The translations under genes were made by a program, and so were the position numbers. The notes under the pieces are model-generated. The model ran no database searches, was not told the DNA's origin, and saw nothing but the letters and a program-made list of their open reading frames with translations. Of a stretch of DNA of 10,874 nucleotides, positions 1 to 6,927 are shown in pieces (the stretch's first letter is position 1; each line of letters starts with the position of its first letter). The stretch is taken from positions 1 through 10,874 of the forward strand of contig BHEQ01000049.1 in NCBI GenBank assembly GCA_003864535.1. The letters are read 5' to 3'. The DNA comes from Gammaproteobacteria bacterium. GTDB taxonomy: Bacteria > Pseudomonadota > Gammaproteobacteria > Cardiobacteriales > Wohlfahrtiimonadaceae.

Positions 1-1
1 A

Positions 2-379
2 ATTGAGATAAATACGCATGAAACCCTGATTGAAGATGCCAAAAAAGCCTCCGATAAACTACATGAAATGGGTGTAAAAAATGTTGTGATTACTTTAGGC
101 GCATATGGCGCGTTTGCCTCAATACCAACAGGGCGTTATCTTATTCCTACTTATCCTTGTCAACTTATTGATACAACAGGTGCTGGTGATGCCTTTAACG
201 GTGCTTTAGTTGGGCAGCTAGCACAAGGTATGGATTTACTGGATGCACTATTATTTGCGTCATGCTATGCCTCGTTTATCGTTGAACAAATAGGCGCAAC
301 ATCGGCACTTATAACGCAAGCACACTGCAATGCTCGTATGCGCCAATATGCAAAGATTAACGCAATAACCGTTAATTGA
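2..379 (+). CDS. rbsK: Ribokinase-like PfkB-family sugar kinase, C-terminal part (5' end outside window)
   Basis: The reading frame is open from the left edge, giving the last 125 residues of a protein that is usually about 305 long. It carries the PfkB signature DTTGAGDAFNGAL at fragment residues 57-69; its aspartate (residue 63) is the catalytic base in this family and the GAG forms the anion hole. Upstream is the strand NVVITLGAYGAF, which matches the ribokinase segment leading into the nucleotide site, and the tail has the usual GAT/GAQ step after the last helix. Ribokinase phosphorylates D-ribose to ribose 5-phosphate in the cytosol. The N-terminal sugar-binding half is missing here, so another pentose or nucleoside substrate is possible and the symbol is tentative. 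It converges with artM on the opposite strand, and the two stop regions overlap by 8 bases. Confidence 0.8.
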   Translation: MEINTHETLIEDAKKASDKLHEMGVKNVVITLGAYGAFASIPTGRYLIPTYPCQLIDTTGAGDAFNGALVGQLAQGMDLLDALLFASCYASFIVEQIGATSALITQAHCNARMRQYAKINAITVN

Positions 380-1058
380 GATAATCAACTTCAAAACGCA
401 TCGCTATGCGTTCTAAATAGCGCAAAGCAAAAATCATGATGGCATTAATAACTAAATAAATAATGCCTGCTAAGCAATAATATGTTAAAGAATCATAGGT
501 TTGCCCACTAAAATAACGTGCATGCCCCATAACATCCATCAAGGCTATCGCAAATACGAGGGATGTACTTTTAAAAATAAGAACTAACTCATTGGAATAG
601 CTAGGTAAGGAGCGGCGTAAGGCTAAGGGTATGATTAATTTTATAGTTTCAAAACGACTCATTCCTAAAACTTGACAAGCCTCATACTGCTCCCTTGGGA
701 CGGCTTTCATCGCTCCATAAAAGAGCTGCGTTGTATATGCTGCTGAATTTAGAATAAGCGCTAGAGCGGCACAAAACCATTTTTCTTTCAAGATAACCCA
801 CAAAAAACTTTCTTGAATAAGTGGGAATTGCCCAGGACCAAAATAAATTAAAAACAACTGAACTAATAAAGGCGTGCCTGTAAAAAAAATCAAATAACTA
901 TTAATACTTAATCTAATCAGTCCTCTATCAAAATAACTTAAGAGCATGGTTAAAATAATCGCAAGGATAACCCCAAAAATTGCGCTTACCACCGTTAAAC
1001 TAAGACTTAGAGAAAGACCTGATAATATGGTTAAAAAATTTTGAAAAAGATCATTCAT
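372..1058 (-). CDS. artM: Arginine/polar amino acid ABC transporter permease ArtM
   Basis: This 228-residue inner-membrane protein belongs to the HisM/ArtM family (binding-protein-dependent transport inner membrane component). Several hydrophobic segments are visible, starting with residues 13-40. The stretch TGTPLLVQLFLIYFGPGQFP (60-79), the SAAYTTQLFYGA segment (105-116) and FKSTSLVFAIALMDVMG (162-178) are close to E. coli ArtM. The EAA loop that contacts the ATPase is at about 126-152 (EACQVLGMSRFETIK and following). It pairs with ArtQ to form the membrane channel. The start ATG is 2 bases after the artQ stop, with a purine-rich GAGAGAG in the end of artQ (1066-1072) as ribosome binding site, so the two are translationally linked. 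The last 8 bases overlap the end of the convergent kinase gene. No artP follows it. Confidence 0.93.
   Translation of the reverse strand: MNDLFQNFLTILSGLSLSLSLTVVSAIFGVILAIILTMLLSYFDRGLIRLSINSYLIFFTGTPLLVQLFLIYFGPGQFPLIQESFLWVILKEKWFCAALALILNSAAYTTQLFYGAMKAVPREQYEACQVLGMSRFETIKLIIPLALRRSLPSYSNELVLIFKSTSLVFAIALMDVMGHARYFSGQTYDSLTYYCLAGIIYLVINAIMIFALRYLERIAMRFEVDYLN
395..412. terminator. Short perfect hairpin at the convergent gene ends, possible weak terminator
   Basis: AACGCAT (395-401) and ATGCGTT (406-412) are perfect inverted arms of 7 bases around the loop CGCT. It lies in the last codons of artM, 16 bases past the kinase stop, where transcription from both sides would need to stop. On the minus strand the stem runs into only four T's, and on the plus strand the T-rich tail is weak. 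It may be a modest bidirectional terminator or chance in coding DNA. Confidence 0.3.
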
Positions 1059-1060
1059 GC

Positions 1061-1771
1061 TTAAGCTCTCTCGTAATGAGTAATATAATGAGCCAATTTA
1101 GCTTGCCCATATTGGCTAATTAGAGAAACACCTAAATACATAAAAGCGGCTATGCTATACCACGTAAAGGGCTTACCTGTTGCATTAAAAGCACCTTCGG
1201 CAACAAACATCATATCGTGTAGCCCAATTAATGAGACAAGTGCGGTATCTTTTAAAAGTACCAACCATTGATTACCAAGACCTGGCAGAGCATGGCGCCA
1301 CATTTGCGGCAAGATTATACGTAGGAATATTTGGAAATTATTAAGCCCTAGAACCTTGCCAGATTCCCATTGTGCTTGCGGGATAGAAAGCAGTGCGCCA
1401 CGAATAGTTTGCGATGCATACGAGCTATAAATAAGGGCTAAAGCTGCGCATCCCAAAGAAAAAATCGATATATCAGGAAAATCTCCCATGATTAACGCAT
1501 ATAAATACGGTAAGCCTAAGGCTACAATAAAAACTACTAAAATTTCGGGTAAAGAGCGAATTGTAGTTACAAATATTATAGTGATCCAACGGACAATCCG
1601 CCACTTACTTAGCTCTAAACTTGCAAGTATCAATGAGAGGATTAAACCAAAAAATAAAGCACTTAAAGCAACAAATAAAGTTATTTTTAATCCGACTAAC
1701 ATTCCTGCGACATAGCCTGATCCAAAATATGCGGCTAATTGTGCGGGTAGATTTAAAACAAATTCAAACAT
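1061..1771 (-). CDS. artQ: Arginine/polar amino acid ABC transporter permease ArtQ
   Basis: This 236-residue inner-membrane permease is of the HisQ/ArtQ type; E. coli ArtQ has 238 residues. Diagnostic stretches are TIRSLPEILVVFIVALG (70-86), YSSYASQTIRGAL (115-127), and the EAA loop with its following segment at 136-163 (ESGKVLGLNNFQIFLR and after). The block MWRHALPGLGNQWLVLLKD (157-175) is nearly identical to what I recall of E. coli ArtQ. It should form the channel with ArtM and accept arginine or a related basic amino acid from the periplasmic binding protein. The ribosome binding site GGAGAG (1777-1782) sits 5 bases before ATG. Between it and the intact binding-protein gene lies a decayed second binding-protein copy, so artQ and artM may share the upstream transcript or have their own promoter. 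Confidence 0.94.
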   Translation of the reverse strand: MFEFVLNLPAQLAAYFGSGYVAGMLVGLKITLFVALSALFFGLILSLILASLELSKWRIVRWITIIFVTTIRSLPEILVVFIVALGLPYLYALIMGDFPDISIFSLGCAALALIYSSYASQTIRGALLSIPQAQWESGKVLGLNNFQIFLRIILPQMWRHALPGLGNQWLVLLKDTALVSLIGLHDMMFVAEGAFNATGKPFTWYSIAAFMYLGVSLISQYGQAKLAHYITHYERA

Positions 1772-1875
1772 TTAAACTCTCCAACAATAAAATCACTAAA
1801 ATCACAAACCATAGACGTGCTATATAAAGGCTCTGCACCAGATATTTTTCTGCACAAGTTTATGATTTTAACATT
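1772..1875 (-). other. artQ leader region between the pseudogene and artQ
   Basis: No gene is visible in these 104 bases. Next to the artQ start is a good ribosome binding site (1777-1782). Further upstream is a 7-base direct repeat, TCTGCAC on the plus strand, at 1832-1838 and 1849-1855, exactly 17 bases apart, just ahead of a TATATA-like box at 1821-1826. I could not find a convincing -35/-10 pair, so a separate artQM promoter is only possible. Confidence 0.3.
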
Positions 1876-2042
1876 TTATTGATCGAGTTTGCCAAACCAT
1901 GTTGTATAAATTGTTTGATAAGTTCCATTTTCATTAATATTTTTAAGACTCTGATTGATTGTATCAAGTAGTTTTTTATCATCTAAGCATAATGAAATCC
2001 CAAAATCTGCCCAAAATAGGCAGAGTCTGTATTTGTTTTCAT
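1876..2042 (-). pseudogene. Collapsed second copy of the art-type binding-protein gene (start plus C-terminal tail)
   Basis: Read on the minus strand, this stretch starts with ATGAAAACAAA, matching the start of the intact binding-protein gene next door (2809 downward). It then jumps to the part that codes for the last ~50 residues of that protein. The join preserves frame: MKTNTDSAYFG against MKT and then ITDPAYFG of the intact copy, so about codons 4-193 are gone. Around 2010-2012 one base is missing relative to the intact gene (GCCC for GCTCC on the plus strand). From the ATG the frame therefore stops after 19 residues at 1983-1985. In the shifted frame the old tail remains open and reads FGISLCLDDKKLLD, then INQSLKNINENGTYQTIY, ending TTWFGKLDQ. 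Perfect matches to the intact gene include runs of 26 and 33 bases. It cannot make a ligand-binding protein. A second binding protein, as with E. coli artI and artJ, is the likely ancestor. Confidence 0.88.
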
Positions 2043-2074
2043 AGTCTTAACCGTAATTCAAATAAATAAATTTA

Positions 2075-2809
2075 TTAATCACGCTTGCCAAACCATGTTG
2101 TATAAATTGTTTTATAAGTTCCATTTTCATTAATATTTTTAAGACTTTGATTTATTTTATCAAGCATTTCTTTATCATCTAACCGTACTGCAATCCCAAA
2201 ACCTGCTCCAAAATAAGCTGGATCTGTAATTGAATGTTCGACTATCTCAAGATTTGCGTCATTTTTTAAATATTCAGCTAAAGTTGAATCATCCCCAAAA
2301 ACAGCATCAACACGTCCATTAGCCATATCAATAATAGCCGATGGAAATTGCGGATAGGCATTAATATTTGCATCTTTAAACACATCATTCATATATTTTT
2401 GGTGAGTTGTTCCATTTTGAACACCTATTTTTTTGCCGTTAAGATCGCTAATAAGCTTAAATTTACCTTTTGGAGCAATAAAAAGAGCCGCATTTTTATA
2501 ATAAGAATCAGAAAAAGAGACGTTTTTAGCACGTTCTTTGGTGATATCCATCGCTGAGATAATTGCATCAAAACGCTTGAGCCTTAAGTTAGGAATTAAG
2601 CTATCAAAAGCTTGATCAACAAACTCACACGTGAGTTTAAGATCGGCACAAATACTCTTAGCAATATCAATATCAAAGCCAACAATATCATTATCAGAAT
2701 TTTTAAATTCAAACGGTTGGTAGCCCGCATTAAGCCCAAATTTTAAAGTCTGCGCCTGCACAAAAGATGCGCTTAAGATTAATAATCCACATAATAGTTT
2801 TGTTTTCAT
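2075..2809 (-). CDS. artJ: Periplasmic arginine/basic amino acid-binding protein (ArtJ/ArtI-like)
   Basis: This soluble receptor delivers amino acid to the ArtQM channel. With the start chosen here it has 244 residues. A signal peptide (MKTK, hydrophobic 5-17, cleavage after VQA at 19) precedes a bacterial extracellular solute-binding protein family 3 domain. The family signature is GFDIDIAKSIC (44-54). Cys54 and Cys61 match the disulfide position of HisJ/LAO proteins. Other ArtJ-like blocks are AFDSLIPNLRLKRFDAIIS (67-85), MDITKERAKNVSFS (87-100), NGTTHQKY (132-139) and the TTWFG ending. An ATG 12 bases upstream (2821) would add MDRL, but it has no ribosome binding site, while 2809 has GGA at 2817-2819. 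Ligand is inferred from similarity; ArtI and ArtJ cannot be told apart, and lysine, ornithine or histidine remain possible. The tail of this gene is duplicated immediately downstream (1876-2042). Confidence 0.9.
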   Translation of the reverse strand: MKTKLLCGLLILSASFVQAQTLKFGLNAGYQPFEFKNSDNDIVGFDIDIAKSICADLKLTCEFVDQAFDSLIPNLRLKRFDAIISAMDITKERAKNVSFSDSYYKNAALFIAPKGKFKLISDLNGKKIGVQNGTTHQKYMNDVFKDANINAYPQFPSAIIDMANGRVDAVFGDDSTLAEYLKNDANLEIVEHSITDPAYFGAGFGIAVRLDDKEMLDKINQSLKNINENGTYKTIYTTWFGKRD

Positions 2810-2816
2810 AAGTCTG

Positions 2817-2819
2817 TCC
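2817..2819 (-). promoter_or_regulatory. Ribosome binding site deciding the binding-protein start
   Basis: GGA lies 7 bases before the ATG at 2809. The alternative ATG at 2821 is preceded only by A/T bases with no purine-rich site, and the 4 extra residues would put an acidic residue at the front of the signal peptide. The shorter start is therefore preferred. Confidence 0.55.
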
Positions 2820-2856
2820 ATAATTTAAAAAAATAAATAAAATATCTAGCAGTAAG

Positions 2857-2885
2857 ATATAAAATATAAAAGAAAAGTAACTCAA
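2857..2885 (-). promoter_or_regulatory. Candidate promoter of the art-type operon
   Basis: In the 141-base gap after the oxidoreductase stop, the minus strand has TTGAGT (2880-2885) and, after 17 bases, TTATAT (2857-2862), about 45 bases before the preferred start. The -35 fits well and the -10 is weak. The whole gap is A/T-rich, so chance matches are easy. I saw no clear ArgR operator and no strong terminator for the upstream gene. Confidence 0.3.
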
Positions 2886-2962
2886 AGTAAAGTGTAATAC
2901 TACTTTTATATTACTAAAATATCTATGTAGAGAATAATCTATCTGTTCTCCTTTACGAGAAT

Positions 2963-5900
2963 TTATTCAAAATGTTGCCGTTTTAAATCAGCACATTCTT
3001 GTTGATAACGGTCAATATTTGCTAATTTAATATAGCCATAACCTTTAATTATGAGTGGGAGTGCGAGCAGCTGCCGCTTATATTCATCTGAAATTGCACC
3101 ATAATCATTGAGCATTAGATTAATTTCATAAATAAATTCAGCGCGTAATTGCTTCTCTAAACGCCTTTCATGAGTATAACTAAAGACATCGAGGGGCGTT
3201 CCTCTTAAAAACTTAGTCCATGCTAGGAATTTTAACGGATATTTAAACCATGCGCCTAAGCGAATTTTTTTCGGACGAATTAAACCACTTTTGATATTTT
3301 TATCTTTAATAAAAAATAAAGCAGGTGGGGCTAAATGATAATGGATTTTATAATCCCCTTCTATTTGGGTATTTAAATACTGTTCAAACTCGGGCATTGT
3401 TTGGAGGCGTGCCACCTCATACTCGTCTTTTATCGCCATTAAATGAAATAAACTTTTTGCCATAATAAAAGATAAATTAACATCATCTACATCTGTTTGC
3501 TTTGAGTGTTTAAGACTTAGCCCATGAAATTGCGCGACTAATCCACTAAATTGCGCAGCATATTTTTTATTTTGATAACGCTCCAATTCGTGCGCAGCTT
3601 TTACACACCAAGACTCAAAATTTAAATCTTGATCATCATGATTTGTGCTCTGCGAAATTTCTAATGCGGATATGCCACTGCCTAGATCAGGCTCAAAAAA
3701 ATTAGGGTGCACAGCAAGTATGCGCCCTAAATTAAAGGCGGTATGACTGTTTTTTACAGATACACCATTTAGAGTAATTGCCTGCATAATTGCGGCGCAA
3801 CTCACCGGTAAAAAGCCTTTTTGGGCGCTATATCCTAAAAGTAAGAGATTTGTTGCAATCGTATCCCCCAAATAACGCTCTGCAAACAGATAGGCATTTA
3901 ACTCAAATAGATTTTCTGGCTTAATCTGCGTCTCTAAATGATCAAATAGCTGTTTAAATTTCCCTAAGCCTTGATCAGAATCAACAGAATCAACAATACC
4001 TTCAGCGGAAACGCGCCCTCCTGATGCTTGTAATTGATCCCCAACTTGGCTGATATTGGTATTCATAACTATTTTTGTGCTGGCAAGATTAATAAGCTTT
4101 AAGGCATCTGCGCTATTACTTACCACAATGTCTGCGCCTATCACCAAATTAGCTTGTCTTATATCAATTTTTTTCTGGTAGTTTCCATTAAGCTCGCTAA
4201 AAACTTTAACATGCGATAAAACAGGCCCGCCTTTTTGGGCAAAGCCCATAAAATCAAGAACACTCGCGTAATTACCTTCAAGATGCGCCGCCATTGCAAT
4301 TAATGCGCTCACGGTTACAATTCCTGAACCACCAATGCCTGCGACTAAGATTTGGTAAGCATTTTGCTCAATAAGACACACAATATCAGGTTTAGGCAAA
4401 TTAGCTAGCGCATCATGCCAGCGCTGCTTTTCAAGTTTAGATTGGATTTTTGGACGCAGCTCCCCGCCTTCAATACTTACAAATGATGGACAAAATCCTG
4501 TTATGCAGGAAAAATCTTTATTGCAACTATATTGATCAATCTGACGTTTAATCCCGTAATTTGTTGCAATTGGCATGACGGATAAACAATTTGATTGCTC
4601 TGAACAATCCCCACAACCCTCACAAACGCGATGATTAATAAAAGTGCGCACAGGTGGCGTTGGATAAAGATTGCGCTTCCTACGCCGTCTTTTTTCAGCA
4701 GCGCAGGTTTGATCATAAATTAAAATGCTCACACCTTTAACTTTACGTAATGTACGCTGTACCGCTTCTAAATGAGAACGATCATGTACCGTAGTTATTT
4801 TTGAGAAAGGTGCATTATTTAATAATCTTTGCGTAATATGGCTTAAATATTGAATATAACCACTTATATTATGCATAAACCAATTATGTGGATATTTATG
4901 CTTATTATTCCAAGCGCCAATACTCGCTAAATAATCTGCTTGATAATATCGCGCCTTATCTTCACTGACCACCGCAATCGCAGTAACACCTTCAGCGGCA
5001 AGCACATGGGTAAGTTGTGGTACGCTCATCATGCCATCAACTGGCTGCCCACCTGTCATAGCCACGGCGTCATTAAAGAGGATTTTATAGGTTATATTAG
5101 TGCCACCGCCACCATCTAGGCGCGTGCTTAAAGCTTGGCGAATCGCTAAGTGACCTGAATGAAAATAAGTTCCATCACCTAGATTTTGAAATACATGCGG
5201 ACGCTTAGTATATAGATAGCGCCCAGACCAATCTACGCCCTCGCCTCCCATTTGGGTAATGCTTTCTGTCTCGCGATTCATCCAACTTGCCATAAAATGA
5301 CACCCAATCCCACCTTGGGCAATTGATCCTTCTGGAACTTTTGTCGAGGTATTATGCGGGCAGCCTGAGCAAAAATAAGGGCGTCTTACAAAATCAGGCA
5401 CGGGTGATGGTTTGATCATGATCAGATCATGAATAGGATAACTTGAAGATTCTGCAAATTTTATTTTTTCAAATAAATAAATTAGAGGATTTAATAATAC
5501 GCTGCCAGATAACTCTTCAATTTCAGGAACTAAGCACTGCCCATCTAAATCAAATTTACCGATAATCTGCAGTGCCAGCTTAGGTGATAAGTCCTGATTT
5601 TGATTAAATAATAATGATTTAAGCTGATCTTCAACTACTCCCATCTTCTCTTCAATTACAAAAATCATCTCAACCTTATCAAGATGCGGCTTTAATGAAT
5701 TTATATCAAATGGATAGACCAGCCCTACTTTATATAAGCCAATTTTTTGAGCTTGCAGCTTATTTAAGTCAAGCCCGAGCATTCTTAAACACTCAAGAAA
5801 ATCATAATATGCCTTACCAACTACAATTATGAGCGTAGTATAATCAGCGATATAATCAGGAACATGATCAGAAACATAATCAGGGGCTAAAATCATTTTA

Positions 5901-6709
5901 TCCAAAGGATTATGCTTGGCAAAATGAGAGGCAGCGGCTAATTTTTGGAGCATTCGCTGTTCAATTTTCATACTCGGAAAATCCGGCCAGCGATAATGCA
6001 CACCGTCTGGCGGAAATTTAAAATCTGTTGGTAGATCAATTTTAAAATGTGGTTGCAGTGGGACGGTTGTTTTGCCTTCAACAATAGATGAGACCGCTTT
6101 AAATCCTACCCAAGCCCCACAGTAACGTGATAATGCAAATCCCCACAAGCCAAATGCTTCATACTCAGCGATACTCGCAGGATGAATAACAGGCATACGA
6201 AAAGCCTTAAGCACTAAGTCACTTTGGTGCGACATTGATGATGAGATTGAAGTATGATCATCCCCCAAAACAACCAAGACACCGCCGTTAGGTGAAGATC
6301 CAAAAGCTGATCCGTGCTTAAGAGCATCCCCGGCGCGATCAACTCCCGGACCTTTGCCATACCACATTGCAAACACGCCATCTATATTTTTAAGCGGGTC
6401 AAATTCTGTTTTTTGGGTTCCCATAACTAAGGTTGCAGCAAGCTCTTCATTAATTCCAGGCTGAAAAGTAATCTTAGCTAAATCTAAAGCTGATTTGGCG
6501 CGCCACATCTCTAAATCAACTCCTCCAAGCGGTGAGCCGCGATAACCTGAGACATAACCTGCTGTTTGCAATCCTTGTGCCCGATCTTGCGCTGCTTGAG
6601 CAAGCATTATCCTAACTAATGCCTGAGTTCCTGTAATATAAACATGCGTTTGAGCTAGATCATAATGATCACTCAATTTATATTGGTGATTAATAAGCGT
6701 TGCTGTCAT
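2963..6709 (-). CDS. Single-chain indolepyruvate (2-oxoacid) ferredoxin oxidoreductase
   Basis: This 1248-residue fused enzyme oxidatively decarboxylates arylpyruvates (and probably related 2-oxoacids) with CoA, giving acyl-CoA, CO2 and reduced ferredoxin in the cytosol. An IorA-like N-terminal half (about 20-450) has GYVSGYRGSPLGG (51-63). Next is a CSGC motif (447-450) and a thiamine diphosphate-binding region with GDGTYFHSG (511-519) and NDAVAMTGGQPVDG (546-559). A cysteine-rich segment follows, with CEGCGDCSEQSNC (696-708) and Cys729, 735 and 740, fitting iron-sulfur clusters. The IorB-like gamma domain begins at ILVAGIGGSGIVTV (787-800), and a C-terminal extension of the proteobacterial type ends the protein. 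The frame is intact. The ribosome binding site AGGGGG lies 6 bases before ATG. It is transcribed alone, away from oppA; no ferredoxin gene is in view. Family assignment is firm; exact substrate is inferred. Confidence 0.93.
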   Translation of the reverse strand: MTATLINHQYKLSDHYDLAQTHVYITGTQALVRIMLAQAAQDRAQGLQTAGYVSGYRGSPLGGVDLEMWRAKSALDLAKITFQPGINEELAATLVMGTQKTEFDPLKNIDGVFAMWYGKGPGVDRAGDALKHGSAFGSSPNGGVLVVLGDDHTSISSSMSHQSDLVLKAFRMPVIHPASIAEYEAFGLWGFALSRYCGAWVGFKAVSSIVEGKTTVPLQPHFKIDLPTDFKFPPDGVHYRWPDFPSMKIEQRMLQKLAAASHFAKHNPLDKMILAPDYVSDHVPDYIADYTTLIIVVGKAYYDFLECLRMLGLDLNKLQAQKIGLYKVGLVYPFDINSLKPHLDKVEMIFVIEEKMGVVEDQLKSLLFNQNQDLSPKLALQIIGKFDLDGQCLVPEIEELSGSVLLNPLIYLFEKIKFAESSSYPIHDLIMIKPSPVPDFVRRPYFCSGCPHNTSTKVPEGSIAQGGIGCHFMASWMNRETESITQMGGEGVDWSGRYLYTKRPHVFQNLGDGTYFHSGHLAIRQALSTRLDGGGGTNITYKILFNDAVAMTGGQPVDGMMSVPQLTHVLAAEGVTAIAVVSEDKARYYQADYLASIGAWNNKHKYPHNWFMHNISGYIQYLSHITQRLLNNAPFSKITTVHDRSHLEAVQRTLRKVKGVSILIYDQTCAAEKRRRRKRNLYPTPPVRTFINHRVCEGCGDCSEQSNCLSVMPIATNYGIKRQIDQYSCNKDFSCITGFCPSFVSIEGGELRPKIQSKLEKQRWHDALANLPKPDIVCLIEQNAYQILVAGIGGSGIVTVSALIAMAAHLEGNYASVLDFMGFAQKGGPVLSHVKVFSELNGNYQKKIDIRQANLVIGADIVVSNSADALKLINLASTKIVMNTNISQVGDQLQASGGRVSAEGIVDSVDSDQGLGKFKQLFDHLETQIKPENLFELNAYLFAERYLGDTIATNLLLLGYSAQKGFLPVSCAAIMQAITLNGVSVKNSHTAFNLGRILAVHPNFFEPDLGSGISALEISQSTNHDDQDLNFESWCVKAAHELERYQNKKYAAQFSGLVAQFHGLSLKHSKQTDVDDVNLSFIMAKSLFHLMAIKDEYEVARLQTMPEFEQYLNTQIEGDYKIHYHLAPPALFFIKDKNIKSGLIRPKKIRLGAWFKYPLKFLAWTKFLRGTPLDVFSYTHERRLEKQLRAEFIYEINLMLNDYGAISDEYKRQLLALPLIIKGYGYIKLANIDRYQQECADLKRQHFE

Positions 6710-6731
6710 AGAAAACCCCCTGTTTTATTTG

Positions 6732-6758
6732 ATTTTTATTTTTTATTTTTTATTTTTA
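6732..6758. repeat. T-tract array with 6-7 base period in the oxidoreductase leader
   Basis: On the plus strand, runs of 5-6 T are separated by single A's at 6738, 6745 and 6752, flanked by A's at 6732 and 6758. The unit is about 7 bases. On the minus strand it reads as A-tracts between the likely promoter and the ribosome binding site of the oxidoreductase gene, so it would be transcribed as an unstructured A-rich leader. Confidence 0.6.
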
Positions 6759-6781
6759 ATCATAGCTGATTTTATTATATT

Positions 6782-6810
6782 GTTGTACTAAATTTAATAT
6801 TAGTTGTCGA
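6782..6810 (-). promoter_or_regulatory. Candidate promoter of the oxidoreductase gene
   Basis: The minus strand shows TCGACA (6805-6810), five of six matches to a sigma-70 -35 box, then 17 bases, then TACAAC (6782-6787), four of six matches to a -10 box. This places the start of transcription roughly 65 bases upstream of the ATG. A better TATAAT-like box lies a little further downstream but without a suitable -35. Assigned by eye only. Confidence 0.35.
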
Positions 6811-6832
6811 TAAATAAAAACTGACTTAGTAT
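6804..6832 (+). promoter_or_regulatory. Candidate promoter of oppA, back to back with the oxidoreductase promoter
   Basis: The plus strand has TTGTCG (6804-6809), 17 bases, then TAGTAT (6827-6832), each four of six matches to sigma-70 boxes. Its -35 overlaps that of the candidate minus-strand promoter. The oppA start is nearly 100 bases further on, leaving a long leader. A second option is TTGTTT (6857-6862) with an A/T-rich box near 6881. Confidence 0.3.
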
Positions 6833-6843
6833 TAGCCTCAAGG

Positions 6844-6904
6844 ACAAGCTTAAGACTTGTTTAATGCCTATTAGCTACAGTATCGATAATATAATATTAT
6901 TATC
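6844..6904. promoter_or_regulatory. Two palindromes in the oppA leader, possible operator sites
   Basis: ACAAG (6844-6848) and CTTGT (6856-6860) form a 17-base palindrome-like site with CTTAAG inside. Further on, GATAATA (6885-6891) and TATTATC (6898-6904) are perfect 7-base arms around TAATAT. Both lie between the candidate promoter and the oppA ribosome binding site. They could bind a regulator or form mRNA structure. The second is pure A/T in a very A/T-rich stretch, so chance is a real alternative. Confidence 0.25.
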
Positions 6905-6927
6905 AACTAACTAACAGAGAAGATCAT

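Noticed and set aside
1488..1827. Two plus-strand open frames opposite artQ
   Set aside because: Both are antisense to a strongly conserved permease, Lys/Ile-rich as expected from reversed membrane-protein codons, and lack convincing ribosome binding sites.
1876..2046. The remnant as a real small gene
   Set aside because: From its ATG the frame stops after 19 residues, and the longer open tail frame has no start codon and is simply the old C-terminus.
2941..2962. Inverted repeat TTCTC/GAGAA after the oxidoreductase stop as a terminator
   Set aside because: The stem is only 5 pairs and no T-run follows on the minus strand.
2822..2962. ArgR operator before the art-type binding-protein gene
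   Set aside because: No pair of TGAAT/ATTCA-like half sites in the right spacing could be found; A/T richness alone is not evidence.
4501..4716. Open frame on the minus strand inside the oxidoreductase gene
   Set aside because: It lies wholly within the well-supported iron-sulfur region of the large gene in another frame, and its translation resembles no family I know.
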